64,000 bases of DNA. It comes from Branchiostoma belcheri. Lineage: Eukaryota; Chordata; Leptocardii; Amphioxiformes; Branchiostomatidae. Shown here piece by piece: positions 35,401-51,410 of this stretch. A model generated the notes under the pieces. That model was given only the letters and a program-made list of their open reading frames with translations. It ran no database searches and had not been told where the DNA came from. The stretch is taken from assembly GCF_001625305.1 (NCBI RefSeq), contig NW_017803843.1, positions 966,264 to 1,030,263 of the forward strand, given 5' to 3'. Numbering within the stretch: position 1 is the stretch's first letter; each line of letters begins with the position of its first letter. The translations under genes and the position numbers were made by a program.

Positions 35401-38400
35401 AACATAAGGTCTATACCTGTATAAAGTTGATGGTGCCCATTGGGGACATGATAGACTGTAGGAGAGGGTCCTCTGCCATAAGCATGTGCTGAATACGAGA
35501 CTCACTGCTGTCCAGGGCATTGTGCCAGGACACATGATCACCAGCACACAGGACATTGTCTGTTAACCAGAAATATATTCATTAAGTCTTGCATACATAT
35601 TTATACTACAGTGTATTACAAAACAAGCACACAGTTCATCAATCCTAAGATTTTTCACTAGAACATGAACATATATGTAATTGTACATCAGATCAATAAT
35701 ATGTTCTCATGATTTTTTGATCGACATGATCAGTGAGTTGCTTGCCAGTACATAAACTTAGTCTTTCTACTTTCTTTACCTCTGCAATGAGTTAACTAAT
35801 ACTTAAAGCTACAGGGATATTACAGACATCTGACAATTCACAAGCCATCTCAACTCTTTACCAGTAAACAATGTTTTGAATCTTTCTCTTCCTCTTTCTC
35901 TACCTTACGGTAGTACCTATATGTAAAAAGTTACAATGTACTACTACAATGTAGTAACAAACACACACAATAAAGATAAATTATCATTCTGTGAGCATGG
36001 TACACTGTATTTAGACACTGAACAAGATACACACACAGTATGAAATGTAAAAAATCTTCCTTACGATTGCTCTCCTCACCTGACTGGAAGACATATCTGG
36101 CCAAGGTCTGCATCAGGGCAGCAGGCCAGGTGGGCGGGGCCGTTTCACCAGTCTCCTTCTTTAGGCGGATTGTCAGCTCAAATCCAAAGCCACTCGGGCC
36201 TTCCGGGCCAGTGTATCTAGGGATTAAAACACAAGCCTAAGTCAGAGGGTCAGTAAACATAACATGTAGTACTGTACTGTTATGCTAACTTATAGTTGTC
36301 TTGTTTGCAATATCTTGAATAAGGAGCCAGAGACAAACATTATACAGTACTTACTCGTGCACTCTGCCATCTCCGTACAGATCAGAGAGACCGAAGCTGA
36401 CATAATGCCAGTGTGCAGGGATGCCTCTGTTTGGGTCTCCTGGGTTAGAATACATGCTGATGTAGTCTAACGGGTCCGGACCACCCAACCTAGCAAAGCA
36501 GAAAAAAAGAGAGTTTATTTATCATTCGGATGATTTGGCATAGCAACACTAACCTATTATGGTTGACGAAGAATAAAATACACATACCTCTGCTATTATT
36601 TTTTGTCTTTTAACACTTGTAACCTTGCTTGGGAGCGCTTCTTTCAAACAGCATTCCTAAAAAATCTGCCTGAAGAAAGAATTCTGTTCCCACACACATC
36701 AGTCTTTTTCCTACTCTCCAAGCAGAGGTATGGGTTTTGGGGGTATTTTTAGCGTGTTTTTAGGCTTTTTTATCGGGGTTTCTCTTTTGCACTGAATTTT
36801 TTTTCCACCAAACCCAACCTCTGCAGGCAGTCGAAAACTTCAATGGGCTATAAACCTAATCATTTCAACACATTTCAGTCGTTCTGCAAGGAGGTGTGAA
36901 CCAGACGCATGAATAGGTACAGTCAGCAGGAGGCGTGTGGCCCAATGAATGCCTTTCCGACTGCCTAGATGTGTGATAATCCACCACAATAAAATGGATA
37001 TCCCTAATGACAGTTTGATGGTTCCCGGGGAGGGGCACTATCGCCTGTTTTGAATAGGTTTGCCCCTCCCCGAGGTGAGTGCCGGCAGAGGTTGGGTTTG
37101 GTGGAAAAAAAAATTCAGTGCAAAAGAGAAACCCCGATAAAAAAGCCTAAAAACACGCTAAAAATACCCCCAAAACCCATACCTCTGCTTGGAGAGTATC
37201 TTTTTCCTAACTGCAGGGTATATCCTAAATGGAGAGCAGGCCACCTTTCCCAGGCCCTGGCCACTGACTGACTGACATGGACATGACCTCTACATACTAT
37301 TGATAGTACTGCCCCCAACAGAGTTTTAACCACTAACCGTTCCACCACACAGAGTCACTATCAGGTTTACATTTTAATGGCAGTGTCCAATGGTGGCACC
37401 TCCAGCAAAGGTTATGGCCCTCCTCCATTGTGTTCAAAGCCACTCAATAGACTAAATATGAATAATGGAGAGAGACCATGGACGCAAATACTAGTAACTG
37501 TCCAACCAGATTCAAATATTGTATTGTGTGCATTGTACCTTGTTCTGTCGTTGCATTCTGTTACTTCTAGCTTATCAATCATCTTTATTCAGAACTAATG
37601 AAAGAAAGTTACTAATACTAGTGGATGTAGTAGTGGTAGATATGGTTTGAGCAAGGAGGTTCACTTCAATGCAAGACCTCTTGTATTTAACCTCCTTGGT
37701 TTGAGTAATGTTGATTCATTCATTCATTGCTGTTCTCATATGTGCAGGACAAAGGAATACATGTGACATACAAACCTTTATTTTAGAGTAATTGAAATGT
37801 ATACAAAGAGGACAAATTCACACCTCTTCTGCATCATCTACATTCACACAACATCAACATATTACAACACCTGATGGTACAATTTAGAGATCCTTTGATC
37901 TTAATTACATTTCTTAATTACTAGTGTGTAGGTGTGAATAGGCCCCAATTAACACAACTTCAAACAGCAACAATGGATAATACAGATGATGCTGAATAAG
38001 CTATAAAGTCCTCATGGACCCCCTGCCTTGTAAAACCTGCTATTATATGGAAAAACGCAGGCTCTTACACCACACATCCCCCACAGAGAGGATCAGGAGA
38101 CTGAGTGAATGTAATGCTATACCTAACTGTTGGACTTTAAATTCTGTAGTTAGGCTCAACTCTTACTAAAACAGGTTAAGAAAACAAAATTTTATGACAT
38201 TACAGATCACTTCATAATAAACCCTTAAAATCATTGCCAACCTAAGGAAATTTTCAGACACATGACTAGCCTGGATGCCAGACCCAAAGCACACTGGACA
38301 CACAGTGTTCTCCCCAGAAAATTTTAGTATGAGGGAGGAAACTTACCGAGCACACACTAAGCGACGCGCAACGCGCGTCGCCGGGGGGGTGGTCCGGAGG

Positions 38401-41400
38401 GGGGTGCCCCCCCCCTCCGGAGGAGGAAGCTATAGCATTTTGACTGTTATAAATAGAAATGGAGGCCATTTCCTGCAATTTCAGCCTTCTGTCTTTCCTA
38501 AATATACAACTTACACATAATAGCTTAAGAGACTCCAACACCAAGTTGAAAGAAAAGAAATGGCACATTTAACCATGATTTAACTTCAAGATCAAGGTGT
38601 TGGGACTCTTCTAGCTTATTACTATAATTGGAAACTCAATTTGTATGTGGTTGTCATTATGCATTTATTTGCCGGTAAATGTGTAACATTATAACAAGAC
38701 AGGTAACAGCATCTTATAGAAGTCACAAGAGGATACATCTCCTTTATTTGTAGTTCTGCACCAAGCAGTGCAGCACTTGTATACACTACTACTAGAACAG
38801 TCTTCACTATAGCAGGGTTCTCCCCAGGATTTGAGAGGCATGGCCCCCCCTCCAGAGGGGGGAAGCTGAAGCATTTTTCTTTATCTAAATACAAATGGAA
38901 GCCATTTCCTGCAACTTCAGGTTTTGAACTGCCAGAAAAAAATGTTAACATACAGGAAAAAATTGGGCATAGGTTCCACGCTCTGACCCCTAACCGGGGG
39001 CCAACGGTGCCTTCAAGTTCGACAATTGAAACAGAATATGACATTAAGTCATACATTTTCCACTTGGAACTTGAGGCAAGCAATTATGGGAAAATGTAGA
39101 GAAGCTGGGACAAAACCTTATCCTAATGCTAATCCTTATGTTATCACCAACTTGTAAACAAGTCCCTTATAATTATCAAAGTACCATCAAGAGTACCATC
39201 AAAACAAAATTTCACTTCTCTAACATTAAATAATCGGTCCCATGTTTAGGACTAACAAAGTTACACATTCAAGAAAATACTTTTGAATTTAAAAAAAAAA
39301 AAAGAAAAAAAAAGAAATCTGAAGAAAAAAATATTAATCTGCACAACATTTTATTGGTTTCTATCTCTTTGCTTGTCTACAAGTCGATAATGTGATTGTA
39401 TCAATTTTCAAACGCCCTAAAATTAGCTAAATCGGCGAATTAAGGTGATTGCGCAATTGACGTGCCCTATGACCTTCGACCTTTTGGGGGTCATGCAGGC
39501 GTCAACAGTGCCCTCCCCATGCCTTGCCCGTCCGTTTTCGTCGGCAAATTTCTGCTTTTTTAGAGGTTTTGAGACCTTAAAACTCATACCATGGGAGAAA
39601 TAAACCACATACGTTATTTTTATGGTAAATATCGCTAAAATGGACCATGCATTTTTTTGTCGCGTTGCCGATTTTTGGCAGAAGCCTTGCGGTGCGGCCG
39701 CCATGTGCTACGCCGATAGGTACAGGCCGTCCCCCGTCCGGGTTTGTGGGCAAAATTCAGCTTTTTTTTTAACGTTTCGGGACTTAAAAACCGACAGCAG
39801 GGGAAAAATAAATCGTATACGTTATTTTCATGGGAAATACCGCTATCATGAACCAGACATTTTCTGTCGCGTCAACGAATTTCGCGGCCGCCACATGCTT
39901 CATAATTTCGCGGTACGGTAGGGAATTTTCTACGGTTTATAAGTTCGTAAACGTATCGGCTTTTATTTTTAAACTTATTATCAGGGTCGAGGGCTTTGGT
40001 TTACAAAGAAATCAGACAATTAGCTTTCTTTACACGACTTTAAAACGCTAGCGGGGCGCCCGATGTTCCACCAATGACAGCGATTCTCTCAGTAGCGTCG
40101 TGCGAAATACTCATTGTTTACTCGATTATCGCCCCATTCACAAGTTTTCAGAGACAATGCCGGTGGGAAAATAGACGCCACTAAGCCCCGAAATCAGGAA
40201 ATTTTATCGAATTTTAGCGAAATTTTGTAGAAAAATCGGGATGCAACACCCTAGATTTGAAAATGAGTATGAGGGCGCTGAGCTAGGAGTATCAGGGCGC
40301 AGCGCCCTTGTTCCATCGTCTGGGGAGAACCCTGACACAAAATATCTCAGTGTGCTAGGACACATGACCAGATCGGCAGATATCAAGCATCCAGATATGA
40401 CCAAGGAGGTTAAATACAATTGTATTGTATTGACATGGCCAAGACTGAAGAGGTCTATTTAAAGTTAAAAGTGAACCACATACTGACATTTCATTATACC
40501 AAACCAGATACAGATCAGATACAGACTTGGAAGTCAAGAGGTCTGATTGAACTTGAAATTGACTAACCTATTATCATGGGAACCATATTCTATCTAAATT
40601 CAGACCAGACTGTCATCTGTTAAAAATATTTTGCACTTGTTGGCAGCAAAATGACACTTTTATTCTATACAAATACCTTCCGGTAAATAAAAGAAATAGT
40701 ATTTTCTCCTTTTTTTGGAGGGAGGGATAAATTTTTGTGTCACAGTTTCTGTGTGTATCACCTAGATCAAAACAACGGGCTGCTTTCCAAGCATCTTAAG
40801 TTGATAAAACCTCTAACATTTGCCTAGGGGTAAAGTATACACAGAACAAGCTGCTCTATGAAGTCTATCTTCTCAAGATTCAAGTAAATGTGCGTAGTGC
40901 AAGGCCTGTTCAGCCTTTCAAAAAATCGGTGTCCTTTTCTTCTTCTGATACGGAATGATGACTTTGAACTTGAGCTTGTGTTACTGATATCCGTTAGGAA
41001 CGATCCCGAGCTGAGATCCAAGGATGTGGCTTCGGGCCGGTAGCTGGCTGCAAGTTGATACGGCATGATGTAAAACTGCGCGCCGCACTGGTGCATGCCA
41101 CCCCACGGCCACAACGGCACCATTCCCCACGACATTTTGACTAAAACCTAGCTTCAACCTTTCTTGTTGAAGCCTTGGGGAACTTTCCTCTGTATTAGAG
41201 AATCGAAATTTTGTGAAAATTAGTTATATCTTTAGAAGGAAAATGAGTTCCTAAAATGACCATAACAAAGCATGCCTCCTCACCAGTATTTGACGACAGC
41301 CGTGACTTGGAGCGGGTTGGGTTGGTCGGCATACAGCCGCCGACAGGCTTGGTAGATGGCTTGAAGCCCGACCGGGGTGGTCATGGGCATCATTTGTGGC

Positions 41401-41495
41401 GGCATGGGCATTCCGGGTACCCCAGGGTGGGGGTGGTGGTGCGGGATGGCCTCCGTCCCGGGGACTGGGGAGAGATGTGGAGGGCCCGACTCCAT
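32456..41495 (-). CDS. SUFU: Suppressor of fused homologue
   Basis: Twelve minus-strand exons, all in phase: 41495-41284, 36489-36355, 36216-36080, 35559-35417, 35176-35091, 34846-34774, 34535-34394, 33974-33851, 33521-33384, 33192-33054, 32921-32853 and 32527-32456, giving 489 residues (human SUFU has 484). SUFU is the cytosolic and nuclear negative regulator of Hedgehog signalling and binds GLI transcription factors. N-terminal domain marks include GLQAIYQACRRLYADQPNPL, then WHYVSFGLSDLYGD, PSGFGFELT and LARYVFQS. The C-terminal domain has ERKDSLSSSGS, GRLKHGRHFTFKDVSG, AITFVSP, HPYASRGPWLQV and the final SILPDDW. The first ~43 residues are His/Pro/Met-rich and lineage-specific. A further upstream in-frame ATG at 41549 would add 18 residues. 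Intron 1 is 4.8 kb and carries two mobile elements. The gene is head-to-head with ACTR1. Confidence 0.96.
36712..37198. mobile_element. MITE with 9-bp target duplication and ~114-bp inverted repeats (Mutator-like)
   Basis: The element spans 487 bp in SUFU intron 1. The inverted repeats at 36712-36824 and 37085-37198 begin TACTCTCCAAGCAGAGG and match except for one extra T in a homopolymer. It is flanked by the 9-bp direct repeat TCTTTTTCC at 36703-36711 and 37199-37207. Long inverted repeats with 9-bp duplications are typical of the Mutator (MULE) superfamily. There is no coding sequence. The near identity of the arms points to a recent insertion. Confidence 0.85.
38303..40334. mobile_element. 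2.0-kb DNA element with 16-bp inverted repeats and 5-bp duplication
   Basis: The ends CAGTGTTCTCCCCAGA and TCTGGGGAGAACCCTG form a 16-bp inverted repeat with one mismatch, flanked by ACACA on both sides (38298-38302 and 40335-40339). A third copy of the end motif lies inside at 38813 (CAGGGTTCTCCCCAG), which suggests nesting or a composite. The interior has a GC-rich hairpin at about 38360-38425, an A-rich run near 39290, and an internal ~205-bp tandem duplication. I see no transposase. The superfamily is uncertain. Confidence 0.6.
39530..39897 (+). repeat. Imperfect ~205-bp tandem duplication inside the SUFU-intron element
   Basis: Unit 1 starts GTCCGTTTTCGTCGGCAAA at 39530 and unit 2 starts GTCCGGGTTTGTGGGCAAAA at 39735. 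Both continue through GAC(C)TTAAAA, AAATAAA...ATACGTTATTTT, CTGTCGCG or TTGTCGCG, and a GCGGCCGCCA block. Divergence is moderate. Confidence 0.7.
40824..41135 (-). CDS. Unrecognised 103-residue open frame in SUFU intron 1
   Basis: The frame starts MSWGMVPLWPWGGM and has a Ser-rich middle (SNTSSSSKSSF) followed by a basic cluster RIRRRKGHR. Its first third is GC-rich, unlike the surrounding AT-rich intron, and it sits only about 150 bases past SUFU exon 1. I do not recognise it. It could be an alternative SUFU terminal exon region, a small nested gene, or chance. No signal peptide or membrane segment is evident. Confidence 0.2.
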   Translation of the reverse strand: MSWGMVPLWPWGGMHQCGAQFYIMPYQLAASYRPEATSLDLSSGSFLTDISNTSSSSKSSFRIRRRKGHRFFERLNRPCTTHIYLNLEKIDFIEQLVLCILYP

Positions 41496-42558
41496 CTTGG
41501 TGAGCTCACTGCGTCCGTCCAAAACACCAGTCAGCCCACACTGTTCCAACAGTTGTCGGCACCCCCGGTAATTAGCCTGCTTATCATTTAAATAACAAAC
41601 GTATTCCCCATTTCACACCACATTACAAAACGTTTCATGAATTTTTATTAAGCAAAATAGATCATAATGACCTTAAAATTGGTTTGTTGAAATGAATCTA
41701 CCAAGTATTAGGAAATAACACCTTGTATTGAACAGGAGTGAAAACAGTAAATCTACTCGCTTGCTTTTCCTTCCTTCCAAGCAGTCACAGACCACCCACA
41801 TTGTGTCTAGGACACTACTCATATCGTTCTGTAAACGTTTAATATTGAATTCTTCGAGCTTTGATCACGTAGGGCATTTTTGTGTTGTCCTCTTTCTTCA
41901 ATTAGCATATGATCAAATCTATTTAGAGTTATGATGCGGATTCTCTCAGAGCAGACGACAAAACTGAGCCCTACGGAAAACATGCGGAAAACTGCTTGTT
42001 ATTCTGAGATCTTCTGAGATTTTTTGCAGCAGTTGAACGTTGAAAAACTGGCAAAAAAGTTAACCTAAATTTTGCTAAGAGTTTATAAATTTCCGGGTTT
42101 GCATCAGGGTCCAGTTATTATGCACTGAAAAGTTTTTTGCCATGGCAAAGCATGCAGACATATCTCTAGTGTCCAAACATCAACAGGTCACACGCGCTCA
42201 CCCCTGTTTTTCAAATAGACTAGTCTAGAAAACAACTTTGACCTAATGGCACAGAAATGCAAAGGCGTTTCTGAAGTTTCTCCGACCAAACAAAACATAC
42301 ACCACAGTATAGCATGATTTTAAAGTGTAAAAAATTTAATTTGTATAGATAATTTTGTTGATATTGATTAAAAGTCTATATATCTGAGATTTTATTTATT
42401 AAGCTTTCAAAGTAATATTTTTATTTCAATTGATTTGCTGCGCTCTAAGATGACGTCACCCAGGTATCCCACCATACCGTTCGCGGGGCCTGACCCTCCC
42501 ATCTCTACCGGAGAAGCCTGCAGAAGGCGGGCAGAGTTGTGCCTACAAATTACTCACC
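41496..42558. promoter_or_regulatory. Bidirectional SUFU/ACTR1 promoter region
   Basis: 1063 bases separate the SUFU start codon (-) from the ACTR1 start codon (+). Both transcripts must begin here, so the interval holds both promoters and 5' UTRs. The centre is AT-rich; the last ~130 bases before ACTR1 are GC-rich and contain a palindromic CRE site. No TATA box is placed with confidence. Confidence 0.6.
42451..42458. promoter_or_regulatory. CRE palindrome upstream of ACTR1
   Basis: TGACGTCA is the full cyclic-AMP response element that CREB/ATF family proteins bind. It lies about 100 bases upstream of the ACTR1 start codon in a GC-rich segment. Function is inferred from the motif and position only. 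Confidence 0.45.
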
Positions 42559-47732
<5,174 letters not shown>

Positions 47733-50700
47733 CGCCGGGGAGAGGGAGCTAGCTCTAGCATCAAGACAGTTGTGCAGGTCAAACCACACCCAGAGCTCAG
47801 TATTGTGTGCAGTGCCATGGAAATCAAGGGGGTTGAACAACTCATCAAATTCAAAAATGTGTGAGGCTCTTTGTTTAGCCTACTTTAGACTTATTGCTTT
47901 GTAAAAATTATGTGCAACTGCAAAGACCTATTGTTGTCAATGGAATCAAACTCAAGCTGGAAATATGTGCATTCATGGGTTTCCTGGATATATATGAATG
48001 TATATGGAGGATATCAATGTCAGGGTATGATTGATAAAGTGTTTGCTGGTACTGGTGTAGAAGGAACAACATTGTATCTGAATGTTTTGGTACATGTTTT
48101 TGGGTTTGGAAGTTGTGATGGTATGGGAGTTGTTTTCAACCAAGTTTGCTAAGTTTGATGATGTTTTGGAAGTAAAATTGTTTAACTTCTTAAACCTGGC
48201 CCTGTTGGTGCCTACTGATCTGCACAAGTGTTGTTAATTTGATGTAGCATAGTTAAATGAAAGTTATGAACATGGGTCCAGCCATTGGTGTAGTGATAGA
48301 TTATGGAGGATTACTATTTGTATTACTCCTGTATAATTCTTGAGGTACACATTTAAGCCGATACAATATATCTAGCACAAACTAACCTGTACCATACTGT
48401 GGTGAGAAAAAGTGAGTCGATTTTGTTTTAGACTGAGATGAAAATTAAACAATTACAGAAGTGTTCTGTAGAATCAGGTGTGAGACACTTTGTATTGGTT
48501 GAATCTGTGGCTGCAAATGTCGAGCTGCCTTTGTCTATGATAAACCAATGAGTCTTACTTAGGTGTTTTGCACTGTGCAAAGTCATGTTGAGAACATGCT
48601 TACTAGATGATACATTGTTGCTGTTCATTTTTTTACTGCCTCATCAAGATAGAAAATAGCCACTGTGGAAGTTGCAGAAGAAACCATTTTAATAGATTGC
48701 TGAATCTTCCAAAGGCCACAGCTATTTAGTAACTCATTTTAGTTCATTGGTATTTTCCAAACTGTACCACCTATCAGGTAAAGCACTAAAAAAACATGTG
48801 AGCCCTGTGTTTCAAATATACAGCAATGTGTTTTGAAAGGTTGGTTCAAGGTCACAACTTCAGATATTAGTTCAGAAGAACATCTTGATGAACATTATAT
48901 TTGGGAGACAACATTGTGATTGAAAATGTTCCACTACATGTACATGTACATGTATGTTTTGTTTCTAACCGAAGTTGTTGTGCACTCCTTCGCCTTTTTT
49001 TATCAAAATGTTGACACATCTCAGAGACAAATCCAAGAACAAAGTAGTTACATAGATGTGACCTGTGGTAATTTGAACATGATAAAGTTTTGCAGATGCT
49101 TTGCATTATGTGGAAATCATACTGCGAGAGCTACCGATAGTTTCACAGGATTTTACAATGAATCCAACATTTTTCAGGGGTAATTATAGAGAACTGTGTG
49201 TCACCAACATACCTGGTATTGCCAGTTCAAGTTTGTCAGACATGTTTGTCCTAATTTTAGTTGTGCTGTTTCCCCAATCTGAGACCCTATCAAATTTATA
49301 CAACTCGTGATTGAAAGATTGTTTGCCAACCTGCAGAATTACAAGTGTTTTGAATATGTTCATTTTCATGTAACTTTTACAAGCGTAGCGACAGGGAAAC
49401 ATGCATTCCAGGTAGTCAACAATTGCTCAATCAGAAATGGGCCTTCTGTCAATTATTTATTATTTTTTTAATCATGTACGAGTGTGTTTGCAAATAACTG
49501 TATCGTAGATAAAGCACAGGTTTGTATACTGACTTGGGGCAATGTGGGATCCAGCATATATACTATACACGAGATATACGGCAATGTAACATGTTGGCAG
49601 ATCATTTTATATGATTGGGGAGCAAACCTGTACTTGTTATATACAGATTGCCTAAGGCTTAGGTGATCTGTAATTTAAATGCAGAAAATAAATTGGCAGC
49701 CATAACTGTATGTTTCGTCTCATTCTTGGCATTCCGATCTGTCTTTTACCTGTCAATTTTATGTGCTGATGTAACAGAGTGCTTAGTTTGAGTGGTCATG
49801 GGCCACCTTTTCTTGCACAATCCTGCACTTGTGAGTTGCTATCTAAAGATTTGATACATTATGCACTGGTCATATGTAGGGGCAGTAGACCAAAGAAAAG
49901 ATAAATATATGTGCAAACAAAAAATGATGCCAATGGCCAGTGTTCCAATGACAACTTTATTTCTACATCTTGTTCTGTATATGCTGTAGCAGCACTAGCT
50001 CTTGTATTGAAAGTGCATACAACGTCACAAATGTCTGTACAAAGCAGCAAAAATCAAACACCTTAGGTGTAAAGACATTAGGTCATCATCTAAAACAATG
50101 ATTAGCACAAAGCAAGACATAAATAAAGCTTTATAGGCCAATATACTAAAAAAAACAGCTTTTTATGAGAACTACATCAACAAACTCTCACCATAGAGCT
50201 AGAGGCTTAAAAATATCAACACTTGTTTCTTCCACCTCCTAAAGCCCATCACAAATGCAGAACCTTTCCCCAACCACCAGCCAAGTGTTGGCTGAAGTTC
50301 AGGAGCAGTCTGACCAGATTTACCACGCTTACCTTAGGCCACAAATCAAATTAAATTTTAGTTAAATTTCATTAATATTTGATCCCAAACATGCCCTTAA
50401 CACTGCTGACTTAATCCTGAACACCAGCCAACCATGGCTGAACTTCCAGTCCACACCTAAATAGTGGTAACAGTTTAGTTCATTCATCAGTCCATAATCA
50501 GTTTCTTCAGTCTGAAGCAAAATTTCTGATCTTAGAGAGATCACTTACTGTATCAGGGATTCAACCAACGAATAAGTATCACCAGAATACACCTTGGCAA
50601 AAAACTACATTCTACAAATAAATACTTTAGTGCAGGGAGCAGAAATATTCTGCAAAATGACTAGGACTTTGTCCACATTCACCACAAGAATAAAGTTATG

Positions 50701-51410
50701 CAAACTAGGCCATCATGCACACCTCCATGTTAAAATACTTACATCCAATATGGCCAATGACAAGCAAGACTCCAAAATGAGGAATGGTGATAATAAAACC
50801 AGCCAATTATGAATAAACAGCTACAGAAACATCAGAGGCAGCTTGGATAAAACTGACTATCTAAAGAATGTTCCCATTTGATACTTTATCATTTTCTTCC
50901 CTCTTCTTTTGTATTTTATAACCTAATGTACAGTCTTGTCCTATTGTTGAAGGCAGTTGTGTACTGTCAGTTATACTGGTATCTTGTTAGCATATTATAT
51001 GAATCCTATTGGAAACTCTGGAATACACAGGTGTGTGCATTTAACAGAATGCCTTTGTACATGCTGTGGTGCACAACTAGCAACTTGTTCAAATAAAGAG
51101 AGCACTAGAAAGAAGATATATTTTCAAAATTTCTACGGTTTGGCAAAGGCATTTTAGTGCATGGTATGGAGGACATACAATTGTTTGTCCTTTATACCAT
51201 AATGCAAAAAGTTCTTGTTGTACATATAAAATGCAGTGCCTTGTGATGATACCAACAAGACATGTATAACCAGCCACAACATATTCTACATTTGCTGGTC
51301 TCATAGTTACACTGTACACATATCCTGTCTCTGCCTGATTGTAAATTTTTAAAGATAGTGGACAGCTATCTTCTAAAGCACTCAGCAAACCTTGCACATA
51401 CATAGTCCCC
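47733..51410. other. Convergent 3' UTRs of ACTR1 (+) and MOGS (-)
   Basis: No coding exon is seen in 3.7 kb. AATAAA at 49687-49692 is a plausible ACTR1 end, giving a ~2-kb 3' UTR. TTTATT at 49956-49961 (AATAAA on the minus strand) is a plausible MOGS end, giving a ~1.45-kb 3' UTR. If both are used, the two transcripts stop within about 300 bases of each other. A short ACATGT repeat occurs at about 48935-48952. Confidence 0.5.
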
